A stretch of 64,000 nt of DNA from Hazenella coriacea. Its GTDB lineage: Bacteria; Bacillota; Bacilli; Thermoactinomycetales; Thermoactinomycetaceae. The stretch lies in assembly GCF_004341825.1 (NCBI RefSeq), contig NZ_SMAG01000002.1, positions 124,001-188,000 of the forward strand, in the 5' to 3' direction. The position numbers and the translations under genes are program-made. The notes under the pieces were generated by a model that saw nothing but the letters and a program-made list of their open reading frames with translations, searched no databases and was not told where the DNA came from. Shown piece by piece: positions 49,757 through 59,257 of this stretch (position 1 is its first letter; every line of letters begins with the position of its first letter).

Positions 49757-50152
49757 GTGAGTAAGATGCAGCTGGACATCGTGACACCAGAACGAAAAGT
49801 CTATTCTGATGAAGTAGACATGGTGATCACCCGGGCTGCTGAAGGGGACATCGGTATTTTACCTAAACATGCTCCTCTTGTCAGCCCATTGAAAATTACG
49901 GCTGTTCGCATTAAAAAGGATGGCGATGAATCTGTCATCGCAGTGAGTGGTGGATTCTTGGAAGTACGTCCAGATAAAGTAACGATCCTTGCTGAGTCTG
50001 CTGAACTTCCAGAAGAAATTGATGTAGAGCGTGCTAAAGCTGCTAAAGAACGTGCTGAATCACGCTTGAAAAGTGAAGATGGGGATCAGAAGCGCGCAGA
50101 ATTAGCTTTGGCTCGTGCTATGAACCGTCTTGATATCGCTAACAGAAAATAA
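49757..50152 (+). CDS. atpC: ATP synthase subunit epsilon
   Basis: Rotor subunit that can inhibit ATP hydrolysis. About 131 residues: N-terminal beta-sandwich ([30 protein letters not shown]) and a C-terminal helical hairpin rich in Ala, Glu and Arg. The start is uncertain: GTG 49757 is nine bases after GAAGGGG; two ATG codons (49748, 49751) are too close to it. Confidence 0.94.
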   Translation: MSKMQLDIVTPERKVYSDEVDMVITRAAEGDIGILPKHAPLVSPLKITAVRIKKDGDESVIAVSGGFLEVRPDKVTILAESAELPEEIDVERAKAAKERAESRLKSEDGDQKRAELALARAMNRLDIANRK

Positions 50153-50159
50153 GAATGTT

Positions 50160-50201
50160 AAAAAGTACTCACTACATGAAGTAGCGAGTACTTTTTCTTT
50201 T
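50160..50201 (+). terminator. Terminator of the atp operon
   Basis: AAAAAGTACTC/GAGTACTTTTT with inner ACTAC/GTAGC; strong stem with a T-rich right arm. Confidence 0.9.
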
Positions 50202-50437
50202 GAGGAGATAAGTTTTTTAAAAAAAGAAACTTTTTTCCTCTTGCTTTAGATGAAAGATCGCAACTCATATATTTGGACATTAATACTACTATATTAGAAG
50301 CAAATCTTACTTTTGAAGGATAGTTTCTAATTAATAATTCCAATATTCATAATCTAATTGTCAGTTTTAGCCCTATAATTTCCCTTTATTGATTTTTTTA
50401 ACATTAAAAGGTTGATGATTGGTATGACCACTTAACC

Positions 50438-50466
50438 TTCTCACAGTTTAGAAAGTGGTGTATAAT
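50438..50466 (+). promoter_or_regulatory. Promoter of the nuo operon
   Basis: TTCTCA, 17-base spacer, TATAAT. It leaves a leader of about 280 bases before nuoA. Confidence 0.6.
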
Positions 50467-50514
50467 CAATCAATAGGAGAGTCCCCAAGGGTTAGTCATT
50501 CTTTTATGAAGTAA

Positions 50515-50635
50515 AACTACTTCAAACTTGTCAAAGTACGAAGAAGATCAATGGAAAATGAATAATTGATTTATGTACTTTGGGAACTTTTTTTGGTATT
50601 TTGTCAAAAATTTAAGGCTAAACTTTGAAGTAGTT
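50515..50635 (+). ncRNA. Structured leader of the nuo operon, attenuator-like
   Basis: Three nested pairings: AACTACTTCAAA (50515) with TTTGAAGTAGTT (50624); CAAAGTAC (50532) with GTACTTTG (50575); ATCAAT (50547) with ATTGAT (50565). The middle hairpin is followed by GGAACTTTTTTT, so on its own it resembles an intrinsic terminator, while the outer pairing wraps around it. It matches no riboswitch class I know. Confidence 0.55.
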
Positions 50636-50751
50636 CTCATAATAAATGATGTAGTTGGAGGCTTCCCTGATGAAATATTGGAATCATTATAAAAGTCGGC
50701 TTTATCAGGTCTGTTTAGATTAAGATTTATTTTTTATTGGAGGTTGATGGG

Positions 50752-51123
50752 ATGAGTGCAGAACCTAATGCGATAATTGCTGTTTTCTTTATCGTTGGTA
50801 TTGCTCTACCTATTGTTGCACTTTCATTTGGTCGGCTGCTTCGACCCCATAAACCGTCAAGGAATAAATCAATTACTTATGAAAGCGGTGTCGATCCAAC
50901 AGGAGATAGTTGGGTGCAGTTTAATGTGCGCTACTATCTATTTGCACTGCTATTCGTTATTTTTGATGTGGAAGCAGTATTCCTTTATCCTTGGGCGGTT
51001 GCGTATGATACATTACGCGCTGATATTGGTATTTTTGTCTTAGTGGAGATGTTTATTTTTATTCTATTTTTGCTGATTGGATTAGTTTACGCCTGGAAAA
51101 AGAAGGTGTTGGAATGGAAGTAA
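50752..51123 (+). CDS. nuoA: NADH-quinone oxidoreductase subunit A
   Basis: 123 residues, three membrane helices. The loop [26 protein letters not shown] is the family signature, near the quinone site. SD TTGGAGG before ATG 50752. Overlaps nuoB by 10 bases. Confidence 0.95.
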   Translation: MSAEPNAIIAVFFIVGIALPIVALSFGRLLRPHKPSRNKSITYESGVDPTGDSWVQFNVRYYLFALLFVIFDVEAVFLYPWAVAYDTLRADIGIFVLVEMFIFILFLLIGLVYAWKKKVLEWK

Positions 51124-51632
51124 ATTTAGAAAAAATGACGCCGTTTGAAGAACAAGAGTTGAAGCGGAATGTATTGACCACCAACTTCGATATGATTAAA
51201 GCATGGGCGCGAAGCAACTCAATGTGGCCGCTTACATTTGGGCTTGCGTGTTGTGCGATTGAGATGATGGGTACAGGTGGAGCTCACTATGATTTTGACC
51301 GCTTTGGAGTGATTTTCCGTGCTTCTCCTCGACAATCGGATGTCATGATTGTTGCTGGAACCGTAACAAAAAAGATGGGACCACTTCTCCGACGTCTATA
51401 TGAACAAATGCCAGAACCCAAGTGGGTGATTGCGATGGGTTCTTGTGCGACAGCTGGAGGCCCTTATGTAAAATCATATTCAGTGGTTAAAGGCGTGGAT
51501 CAAATTGTTCCAGTCGATGTATATATCCCTGGTTGTCCTCCTAATCCTGCAGCGCTGATTTACGGTGTCAATAAATTGCAAGAGAAAATCCGTTATGAAG
51601 CGAAGCATGGAAAGAGGGTGACAAGCCAATGA
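51114..51632 (+). CDS. nuoB: NADH-quinone oxidoreductase subunit B
   Basis: Carries the terminal iron-sulfur cluster N2 next to quinone. 172 residues. Cluster ligands are the adjacent Cys46-Cys47 in LACCAIEM, Cys111 in GSCATAGG and Cys141 in PGCPPNP. Complete and likely functional. Overlaps both neighbours. Confidence 0.96.
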   Translation: MEVNLEKMTPFEEQELKRNVLTTNFDMIKAWARSNSMWPLTFGLACCAIEMMGTGGAHYDFDRFGVIFRASPRQSDVMIVAGTVTKKMGPLLRRLYEQMPEPKWVIAMGSCATAGGPYVKSYSVVKGVDQIVPVDVYIPGCPPNPAALIYGVNKLQEKIRYEAKHGKRVTSQ

Positions 51633-52423
51633 GTGAGAAAGAGGATCGCCGACAAGCTGAAGATGAGCAGACACGAAAGTCACAATTGCCAACGGCTGGA
51701 GTAGATCCTACTTCGAAGGAAGGTATCAACAAAGAAGCGACATCGAAGGCTTCAACAGGATCTAACCTAGAGAAAGAAGGACAGAAGGAAGTAGCTCCCA
51801 AAAAGTCAGAAGATGTGAAAAGTAAACCGACAGATACTTCTGGTTCGACTGAGAAAAAGCCAGTTGCATCCAATCGTGCACGTCCAGTAGGAGCAGCCAG
51901 ACCCAGACCGTCGGCTAAAAAAGAAGAAAAACCTCTTGAACCATCACCCAAACAACCCATCCTGGATCAATGGGTAGAGAAGGTAAAGCAACGTGTGGCT
52001 CCTGAGGCTGTAGCAGAAGCCTATATTAACCGTCCCACTGATCATTCACCCACGATGGTTATCAAAAAAGAGTATTGGCTCCCATTGGCAACTCTTTTAA
52101 AAGAAGAAGCTGACTGGAAGTTTGATTTTCTTAGAAATCTATCAGGTGTTGACTATGAAACCCATTTTGAAATCGTATACCATTTCATCTCATTGGTTCA
52201 TGAACACGAGATTGGAATTCGTGTAAAAATAGACCGTGACGAAGCCAGTGTCCCAACCGTTTCAGAAATCTGGAAAGCCGCAAATTGGAATGAACGAGAA
52301 GTATATGACTTACTAGGTATACACTTTGAAGGTCATCCCAATTTAAAACGGATCTTGATGCCAGACGATTGGGTGGGCTACCCGCTCCGTAAAGATTATG
52401 AGCCACTGGACAAGGAGGTATAA
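51629..52423 (+). CDS. nuoC: NADH-quinone oxidoreductase subunit C with long N-terminal extension
   Basis: 264 residues. The 30-kDa-type core occupies the C-terminal 150 residues, with [26 protein letters not shown] and YPLRKDY. The first 110 or so residues are low-complexity, rich in Lys, Glu, Ser, Thr, Pro and Ala, and probably disordered. Overlaps nuoB by 4 bases (ATGA). Variable charged N-termini are known in NuoC of Bacillales. Confidence 0.92.
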   Translation: MSEKEDRRQAEDEQTRKSQLPTAGVDPTSKEGINKEATSKASTGSNLEKEGQKEVAPKKSEDVKSKPTDTSGSTEKKPVASNRARPVGAARPRPSAKKEEKPLEPSPKQPILDQWVEKVKQRVAPEAVAEAYINRPTDHSPTMVIKKEYWLPLATLLKEEADWKFDFLRNLSGVDYETHFEIVYHFISLVHEHEIGIRVKIDRDEASVPTVSEIWKAANWNEREVYDLLGIHFEGHPNLKRILMPDDWVGYPLRKDYEPLDKEV

Positions 52424-52426
52424 TCG

Positions 52427-53527
52427 TTGCTCCGAACAGAAGAAATGTTATTAAATATCGGACCTCAACATCCTAGTACCCATGGCGTATTACGATTAGT
52501 CGTCAAAATTGATGGAGAGACGATTGTAGAAACTGAGCCAGTCATTGGTTATTTACATCGGGGAACGGAAAAACTTGCGGAAAATCTTAACTACACACAG
52601 ATTATTCCCTATACAGATCGCATGGATTATCTTTCAGCCATGACCAATAACTACGCCATTGTTCATGCTGCTGAGAAGCTAATGGGCTTGGAGATTCCTG
52701 AACGCGCTGACTTTTTACGTGTCATTGTGATGGAACTGAATCGGGTCGCTAGCCACTTGGTATGGATGGGGACTTATTTGTTGGATATTGGTGCATTGAC
52801 CCCATTTTTATATTCCTTCCGAGATCGAGAGGAAATCTTAAATCTCTTTAATGAGCTTTGTGGAGCCCGCTTAACTTATAACTACATGCGAGTGGGAGGA
52901 GTCAAATGGGATGCACCTCCAGGCTGGATTGAAAAAGTGGGTCGTTTTGTTGAATATATGAAAAAACAAATGAATGAATATCATGGACTGATCTCCGGAA
53001 ATGAGATTTTCATCCAACGAACCAAAGGTGTTGGCATCTGTGATCGAGATTTGGCCATGCAATATGCGATTTCAGGAGCCAATCTTCGAGTGACAGGCGT
53101 CGATTGGGATTTACGTAAAAATAAACCTTACTCGATTTATGACCGTTTTGAATTTGATGTTCCTGTTGGTAAGGTTGGGGACTTATATGAAAAGTATCAT
53201 TTGCGGATGCAGGAGATTGTTGAATCTCTCAAAATCGTAGAACAAGCTGTCAATCAATTTCCCGAAGGTGGAGCGACGATGGGAAAAGTTCCTCGAGTGT
53301 TACGCGTTCCTGAAGGTGAAGTTTATGTAGGAATCGAGTCGCCACGTGGAGAATTAGGTTGTCACATTGTTAGTAAAGGAAAAGACAAACCATGGCGGTT
53401 GAAGTTCCGACGTCCCTCATTTTACAACTTACAGATTTTGCCCCACTTACTTAAAGGAGAAAATATTTCAAACTTAGTTGCCATTCTAGGAGGCATCGAT
53501 ATCGTGCTTGGGGAGGTAGATGGCTGA
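52427..53527 (+). CDS. nuoD: NADH-quinone oxidoreductase subunit D
   Basis: Forms the quinone-binding cavity with NuoB. 366 residues. NIGPQHPSTHGVLRL, GYLHRGTEKLAE and the C-terminal GGIDIVLGEVDG are present. The start is TTG 52427 behind AAGGAGGT. Shares one base with nuoH. Confidence 0.96.
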   Translation: MLRTEEMLLNIGPQHPSTHGVLRLVVKIDGETIVETEPVIGYLHRGTEKLAENLNYTQIIPYTDRMDYLSAMTNNYAIVHAAEKLMGLEIPERADFLRVIVMELNRVASHLVWMGTYLLDIGALTPFLYSFRDREEILNLFNELCGARLTYNYMRVGGVKWDAPPGWIEKVGRFVEYMKKQMNEYHGLISGNEIFIQRTKGVGICDRDLAMQYAISGANLRVTGVDWDLRKNKPYSIYDRFEFDVPVGKVGDLYEKYHLRMQEIVESLKIVEQAVNQFPEGGATMGKVPRVLRVPEGEVYVGIESPRGELGCHIVSKGKDKPWRLKFRRPSFYNLQILPHLLKGENISNLVAILGGIDIVLGEVDG

Positions 53528-54501
53528 TGAATCCCCTGTTGATTTTAGCACCTGTTCTTTTGTTAATGGTTGTGTTAGGTTTTGTTACTTATGCAATTTT
53601 ATTTGAGAGAAAAGTGATTGGTTGGATTCAAAACCGACCAGGACCGAATCGTGTGGGACCTTGGGGAGTTTTCCAAACAGTTGCTGACGTTTTTAAGTTG
53701 TTGATCAAGGAAGATATCATCCCTACAAAAGCGGATGTCTCCTTGTTTAAGTTAGCTCCTATTATTGCGTTTGTTCCATCATTTGCAGTATTAGCGGTGA
53801 TCCCGTTTACTGATCAGATTCAATTTGCTGACTTTGCGATCGGTGTCCTTTATTATATTGCAATTGCGAGTATGACGATCATCGGTGTTTTGGTCGGAGG
53901 ATGGGCATCCAATAACAAATATGCATTGTTAGGAAGTATGCGGTCAGCCGCTCAGATGATCAGTTATGAGATTCCACTGGTGATGTCTGTAGTGGGCATC
54001 ATTATGACCACCCAATCGATCAACCTCGTTGATATAGTGGAAGCACAAAAAGATGTTTGGTTCATTTTTCCACAGTTTATAGGGTTTGTGGTCTTTTTGA
54101 TCTCTGCTTTATCTGAGTTGAATCGTACTCCTTTTGACCTACCAGAAGCAGAGTCTGAATTAGTCGCTGGATATCACGTAGAATATACAGGATTCCGGTT
54201 CGCCTTCTTTATGCTCGCTGAATATGTCTATATCTTTGCAATGTCATCACTCAGCACTGTTTTATTCTTTGGTGGATGGAATGCCCCATTTGGACTTACT
54301 TTTTTACCACCTCTTGTTTGGTTTATCTTAAAGTTCTCGTGTGTCGTTTTCTTCTTGTTTTGGCTTCGTGGAACAATGCCACGGATTCGGATGGATCAGC
54401 TCATGCAGTTTGCGTGGAAAGTATTACTGCCACTAGCTATACTCAATATCTTTGTGACAGCAGCATTAAAGGAAGTGCCTTGGTTTAGTCAGTTTTATTA
54501 G
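53527..54501 (+). CDS. nuoH: NADH-quinone oxidoreductase subunit H
   Basis: Membrane subunit linking the quinone site to the pumps. 324 residues, about eight helices. ERKVIGWIQNRPGPNRVGPWG and the acidic loop PFDLPEAESELVAGYHVEYTG are the family signatures. Confidence 0.96.
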   Translation: MNPLLILAPVLLLMVVLGFVTYAILFERKVIGWIQNRPGPNRVGPWGVFQTVADVFKLLIKEDIIPTKADVSLFKLAPIIAFVPSFAVLAVIPFTDQIQFADFAIGVLYYIAIASMTIIGVLVGGWASNNKYALLGSMRSAAQMISYEIPLVMSVVGIIMTTQSINLVDIVEAQKDVWFIFPQFIGFVVFLISALSELNRTPFDLPEAESELVAGYHVEYTGFRFAFFMLAEYVYIFAMSSLSTVLFFGGWNAPFGLTFLPPLVWFILKFSCVVFFLFWLRGTMPRIRMDQLMQFAWKVLLPLAILNIFVTAALKEVPWFSQFY

Positions 54502-54573
54502 AGCTCAATCGCTTTTGGAAAGTGATGATCCAGATGCAACACCGTATTTTAGATATGAAGGAGGGAAGCGGGC

Positions 54574-55026
54574 ATGTTTGGTTTAGTCAAAGGACTTGGC
54601 ATCACTCTAAAAAATATGACAAAACCCAGAGTAACTGTCAGCTATCCAGATGAACCGCTGGTGATGCCAGATCGCTTTCGTGGCATCCAACATTTTGACC
54701 CGGAAAAGTGCATTGTTTGTAACCAATGTGCGCGGATCTGCCCGACAGACTGTATCACCCTTACCGGAAAGAAAAATCCAGATCCTGATAAAAAAGGAAA
54801 AGTGATTGACACTTATGATATAAACTTTGAAATTTGTATTTTATGTGATTTGTGTACAGAAGTATGTCCGACGGAAGCCATTGTTATGACCAATAATTTT
54901 GAGTTGGCGGTTTATAGTCGTGATGAATTATTTAAAGATATGGAATGGCTTCATAACAACAATCAAAATATCCGGGCGGAAAATATGTCCAGTAAGCCCA
55001 AAACACCAGGAGGGAAAAAATCATGA
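54574..55026 (+). CDS. nuoI: NADH-quinone oxidoreductase subunit I
   Basis: Ferredoxin-like subunit with two 4Fe-4S clusters (N6a, N6b). 150 residues. Cys46, 49, 52, 56 (CIVCNQCARICP) and Cys88, 91, 94, 98 (CILCDLCTEVCP) are complete. In complexes lacking NuoEFG this subunit is a likely docking point for ferredoxin or another donor. SD AAGGAGGGAAG. Confidence 0.96.
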   Translation: MFGLVKGLGITLKNMTKPRVTVSYPDEPLVMPDRFRGIQHFDPEKCIVCNQCARICPTDCITLTGKKNPDPDKKGKVIDTYDINFEICILCDLCTEVCPTEAIVMTNNFELAVYSRDELFKDMEWLHNNNQNIRAENMSSKPKTPGGKKS

Positions 55027-55526
55027 ACCTAACTGGTGAGGCGATCGCCTTTTTTATTCTTTCGGTAATGGCAATTGGTGGTGCTGTATTTATGATTAAC
55101 TTGACTAAAGTGATTCATATGGCTCTATCAATGGCTTTTACCTTTTTCAGCATCGCAGGGATTTATTTGTTACTCAATGCTGAGTTTATTGCTGTGATCC
55201 AAATCTTGATCTATACAGGAGCCATTTCGATTCTGATGTTATTCGGTATTATGTTAACCAAGCATCATGATGAGGATCGCCCTAGTATTCATCAATGGCA
55301 CACGGTTTTCAGCTTTGTAGCAGTTGCTGGTTTTTTTGGATTGATGATGTGGATCATCTATCGTAATCCCATCGTAGGAGACACGGCAAATCTTCAAGAA
55401 TTCAGTGTGAGTAAACTAGGGGAGATCGTGTTTAAACATTATGTGATTCCCTTTGAACTTGCTTCGGTTTTACTCCTCGTCGCTCTGGTAGGGGCGGTCA
55501 TTCTTGCAAAAAAGGAGGAGAATTAG
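55023..55526 (+). CDS. nuoJ: NADH-quinone oxidoreductase subunit J
   Basis: 167 residues, five membrane helices, with IQILIYTGAISILMLFGIML typical of the third helix. Four-base overlap with nuoI. Confidence 0.94.
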   Translation: MNLTGEAIAFFILSVMAIGGAVFMINLTKVIHMALSMAFTFFSIAGIYLLLNAEFIAVIQILIYTGAISILMLFGIMLTKHHDEDRPSIHQWHTVFSFVAVAGFFGLMMWIIYRNPIVGDTANLQEFSVSKLGEIVFKHYVIPFELASVLLLVALVGAVILAKKEEN

Positions 55527-55529
55527 CTG

Positions 55530-55835
55530 ATGCCTGTCACTTCTTATTTAGCGTTAGCGGCTATCCTGTTTTGTATTGGCTTATACGGGGTCTTAACAAA
55601 GCGGAATGCGGTCATCGTTCTATTCTGTATTGAGTTAATGTTAAATGCTGTAAACTTAAATCTTGTCGCATTCTCCAAGTTTGGCTTATACCCCAACCTC
55701 ACCGGGCAAATATTTACCTTATTTACGATTACTGTAGCGGCAGCAGAAGCCGCTGTGGGAATTGCCATTCTAATTGCTCTGTATCGAAATAAAGGAACAG
55801 CAGAAGCAGATCAGTATAACTCTATGAAAGGTTAA
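55530..55835 (+). CDS. nuoK: NADH-quinone oxidoreductase subunit K
   Basis: 101 residues, three helices. The two buried Glu residues needed for proton transfer are in [13 protein letters not shown] and [11 protein letters not shown]. Confidence 0.95.
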   Translation: MPVTSYLALAAILFCIGLYGVLTKRNAVIVLFCIELMLNAVNLNLVAFSKFGLYPNLTGQIFTLFTITVAAAEAAVGIAILIALYRNKGTAEADQYNSMKG

Positions 55836-55874
55836 ACTTCAAACAAGAAAAATTAAGGAAAAGGATGGGTCTCA

Positions 55875-57734
55875 ATGATTGCGTTATATATTCCCCTCTT
55901 CCCCTTGTTGGCCTTTCTTCTGCTGATCGTAGGGAGGAAGGTTTGGAAGAAAAGTATCGCTGCCTCGATCGGGATGGGTGCGACAGGGATTGCCTTCTTC
56001 TGTTCTCTTCCTGTGCTGTGGGAAAGTATTCAGCAGATCAAACCGATCACGTGGAAGATGCACTGGTTCCAAATGGGACTCTATGATATCCAGTTGAGTT
56101 TTGAGTTAGGGGCACTACAAGTTTTGATGCTCGTGATTGTAAGTGGAGTCAGTTTTCTAGTTCAGATTTACTCATGGGGATATATGAAGGAAGATGAACG
56201 ACTTCCTGCATTTTATGCTTATCTCTCTCTATTCACTTTCTCTATGCTAGGATTAGTCATCTCTGCTAACCTTTTGCAAATCTATATTTTCTGGGAATTG
56301 GTAGGTGTCTGTTCCTTCTTACTCGTTGGGTTTTGGTACTTTAAGCCTGAAGCGAAAGCTGCGGCCAAAAAGGCGTTTATCGTGACCCGAATTGGAGATT
56401 TAGGCTTATTTATTGCGATTGGTCTTCTTTTTGCCCATGTCGGTAGTTTTGAGCTAAGTGATTTAAAAATGGCTGTATCCATGGGTGAGTTAGAAGCTGG
56501 GTTGATCACACTCACTGCTATTCTCATCTTCATCGGTGCGATGGGGAAATCAGGTCAATTTCCATTACATACATGGTTACCAGATGCGATGGAAGGTCCA
56601 ACTCCTGTCAGTGCATTAATCCATGCGGCAACGATGGTCGCAGCGGGAGTTTATCTAGTGGCTAACCTATTTTTCCTTTTTCAAGCATCAGAGACGGCAA
56701 TGACAGTTGTTGCTTATGTAGGTGGTTTTACTGCGATTTTTGCTGCAACGATTGGTGTTGCACAGAATGATATCAAACGTGTGCTTGCTTATTCAACAGT
56801 GAGTCAACTCGGCTACATGATGCTTGCTCTTGGCTCTGCGGGTTATGTGGCAGGAGTTTTCCATCTGATGACACATTCGTTTTTTAAAGCACTTCTTTTC
56901 TTAGGTGCAGGAGCTGTTATCATGAGTCTTCATCATGTACAAGATCTTCGTAAAATGGGCGGTTTATGGAAGACCCATCGTTGGTTAGGTATATGGTTTT
57001 TAGTAGGTTGTTTGTCCATAGCAGGAATCCCACCATTCTCTGGCTTTTTCTCCAAAGATGAAATCTTGCTAAGCACATATGCTGATGGTCGGATCGGATT
57101 ATTTATTGTCGGACTGACAGCAGCCTTCTTTACTGCCTTTTATATGTTTAGACTCTTTTTTATGGTGTTTACAGGAGAGTCTCGTTCTGAACAGCAACCA
57201 ACTAAGGCTTCTGGATGGATGATGGTGCCGATTGTCATCTTGGGGCTTTTCTCCATCGGTGCAGGGTTTGTTCAAACGCCGACTCCATGGTTGAGCGACT
57301 GGTTAACACAAAGTTCTGGAGTAACTAGTATTTCTCTGACAAGTGCACCTAGCTGGATTCCGGTTGTGGCTGTAGTCGTAGCTCTTTTGGGAATCAGTCT
57401 GGCATATTACATGTATGTGAAGAAACCTTCAGCACCTGCTACACTAGCTGGAAAGCTCCCTTGGGCGTATCAGTTGGTTCATCGGAAATATTATATTGAT
57501 GAGTGTTACGAAGTGATGTTTGTATACTCACTCAAAGGCTTAGGTTGGTTTCTATACGGCTGGGATCGCTTTATCGTTGGTGGACTTGTCCATTTAAGTG
57601 CCAGCTTGGTTTCTTGGATTGGGCAACTGGGTTCCCGTCTACAAAATGGGCAAGTACAAACTTATGCGTTGATCAGCTTGATCGGTTTTGTTTTGTTACT
57701 TGTCGGTTTGACAGCGGGGAGGTTGTTTGAATGA
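55875..57734 (+). CDS. nuoL: NADH-quinone oxidoreductase subunit L
   Basis: Antiporter-like pump subunit, 619 residues, many helices plus the long lateral helix at the C-terminus. Key residues lie in WELVGVCSFLLVGFW, HTWLPDAMEGPTPVSALIHAATMVAAG and FFKALLFLGAG. Four-base overlap with nuoM. Confidence 0.96.
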   Translation: MIALYIPLFPLLAFLLLIVGRKVWKKSIAASIGMGATGIAFFCSLPVLWESIQQIKPITWKMHWFQMGLYDIQLSFELGALQVLMLVIVSGVSFLVQIYSWGYMKEDERLPAFYAYLSLFTFSMLGLVISANLLQIYIFWELVGVCSFLLVGFWYFKPEAKAAAKKAFIVTRIGDLGLFIAIGLLFAHVGSFELSDLKMAVSMGELEAGLITLTAILIFIGAMGKSGQFPLHTWLPDAMEGPTPVSALIHAATMVAAGVYLVANLFFLFQASETAMTVVAYVGGFTAIFAATIGVAQNDIKRVLAYSTVSQLGYMMLALGSAGYVAGVFHLMTHSFFKALLFLGAGAVIMSLHHVQDLRKMGGLWKTHRWLGIWFLVGCLSIAGIPPFSGFFSKDEILLSTYADGRIGLFIVGLTAAFFTAFYMFRLFFMVFTGESRSEQQPTKASGWMMVPIVILGLFSIGAGFVQTPTPWLSDWLTQSSGVTSISLTSAPSWIPVVAVVVALLGISLAYYMYVKKPSAPATLAGKLPWAYQLVHRKYYIDECYEVMFVYSLKGLGWFLYGWDRFIVGGLVHLSASLVSWIGQLGSRLQNGQVQTYALISLIGFVLLLVGLTAGRLFE

Positions 57735-59254
57735 ATTGGATTTTAACTTGGCTACCCACATTAGTCACCTTTTCTCCATTAGTTGGTTTACTGGTACTTC
57801 TTTTGCTTTCACGTGATAAAAAAGGTTGGCACCGCTGGGTGACTGTTCTCGCTAGTTTGATACCTTTAGGTCTGGCGAGTTGGATGTATGTTCTTTTTGA
57901 TATTGGGAGTAAAAGCATGCAGTTCACGCAAAAGTTGGATTGGTTTAAAATTTGGTTCACACCCGAAGAGAGTTGGACATTTACCTACAGCATGGGTGTC
58001 GATGGATTGTCAATGCCACTCGTTTTATTAACTGCACTAATCACTACTTTAGCGATCTATGCTTCTCGAACGATTAAAGAACACACAAAATCCTACTACT
58101 CGCTACTGCTCTTGTTGGAAGTGGGCATGTTGGGTGTCTTTTTAGCCAATACCCTTTTCCTATTTTTCATCTTCTTTGAAATCACTTTGGTTAGCACATT
58201 CTTCTTAATCGGTCGATGGGGATTCCTTTCAAAAGAAAAAGCTGCGAATCACTTTTTGCTTTACAACGGATTAGGATCAGGATTTTTACTATTTGCGATG
58301 ATTGGGCTTTTTCTTCTCACCCAGTCACTCGACTATCAAACATTGGAAGAAGTGATCCCCGAGTACCTAACATCCATGGATCAACTGGAACCTGTGCTTC
58401 AAACGTTAGTTTGGGGAACTTTCATCAGTCTTTTGATTGCATTTGGAATAAAGCTTCCCATTTTTCCATTCCACTCTTGGATGTTGCGTGTACACGTCGA
58501 AGCACCACTTCCTGTGGTGATGATTCACTCGGGAATCTTGCTCAAAATGGGAGCTTACGGGCTTCTTCGCTTCAACTTGGGTCTTTTCCCAACGATGATG
58601 AAAGAAATCTCCACGATTATCTTGGTCATTGGGCTGATCGGAATTATTTATGGAGCGATTCTCGCTTTTGTGGAAACAGACTTAAAAAAGGTTTTGGCTT
58701 ACTCTAGTGTGAGTCATATGGGGATTATTCTCCTAGGGATCTCCGCGTTTAACGAAATTGGAACTCAAGGGGCCCTATTTCAAGCTGTCTCACATGGTTT
58801 AATCTCAGCTTTACTCTTTTATTTAGTCTCTAGCTTATATGAGCGAACCAAAACCACTCAGTTGGATGAGTTAGGTGGATTAGCTAAAGCAATGCCACGT
58901 TTATCTGGTTACTTACTATTTGCAGGGATGGCGTTGTTGGGACTACCAGGCTTATCCGGATTTATTAGTGAATTAATGGCTTTTGTTGGACTCTTCCAAG
59001 TGAGACCGATTTTTGCAGCGGTTGGAACATTAGGTTTAATTCTCGCAGCTGTCTATGCGTTACGTGCAATCCTTAAAATAACATTTGGACCCATCCGTGA
59101 ACGTCACGAACCCCTCAGTGACCTGAAATGGCAAGAAGTAGGTCCCATATGGGTTTTGGTTGGATTCATTGTACTGATCGGTGTTTACCCAGCTATTTTG
59201 GGTGATCCTATGCAACAAACTTTGCAACTACTTGTATCGAAGATGGGAGGGTAG
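57731..59254 (+). CDS. nuoM: NADH-quinone oxidoreductase subunit M
   Basis: Antiporter-like pump subunit, 507 residues. FFEITLVSTFFLIGRWG, the central Lys region KLPIFPFHSWMLRVHVEAPLPVVMIHSG and FQAVSHGLISALLFY carry the proton-path residues. Confidence 0.96.
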   Translation: MNWILTWLPTLVTFSPLVGLLVLLLLSRDKKGWHRWVTVLASLIPLGLASWMYVLFDIGSKSMQFTQKLDWFKIWFTPEESWTFTYSMGVDGLSMPLVLLTALITTLAIYASRTIKEHTKSYYSLLLLLEVGMLGVFLANTLFLFFIFFEITLVSTFFLIGRWGFLSKEKAANHFLLYNGLGSGFLLFAMIGLFLLTQSLDYQTLEEVIPEYLTSMDQLEPVLQTLVWGTFISLLIAFGIKLPIFPFHSWMLRVHVEAPLPVVMIHSGILLKMGAYGLLRFNLGLFPTMMKEISTIILVIGLIGIIYGAILAFVETDLKKVLAYSSVSHMGIILLGISAFNEIGTQGALFQAVSHGLISALLFYLVSSLYERTKTTQLDELGGLAKAMPRLSGYLLFAGMALLGLPGLSGFISELMAFVGLFQVRPIFAAVGTLGLILAAVYALRAILKITFGPIRERHEPLSDLKWQEVGPIWVLVGFIVLIGVYPAILGDPMQQTLQLLVSKMGG

Positions 59255-59257
59255 GGC

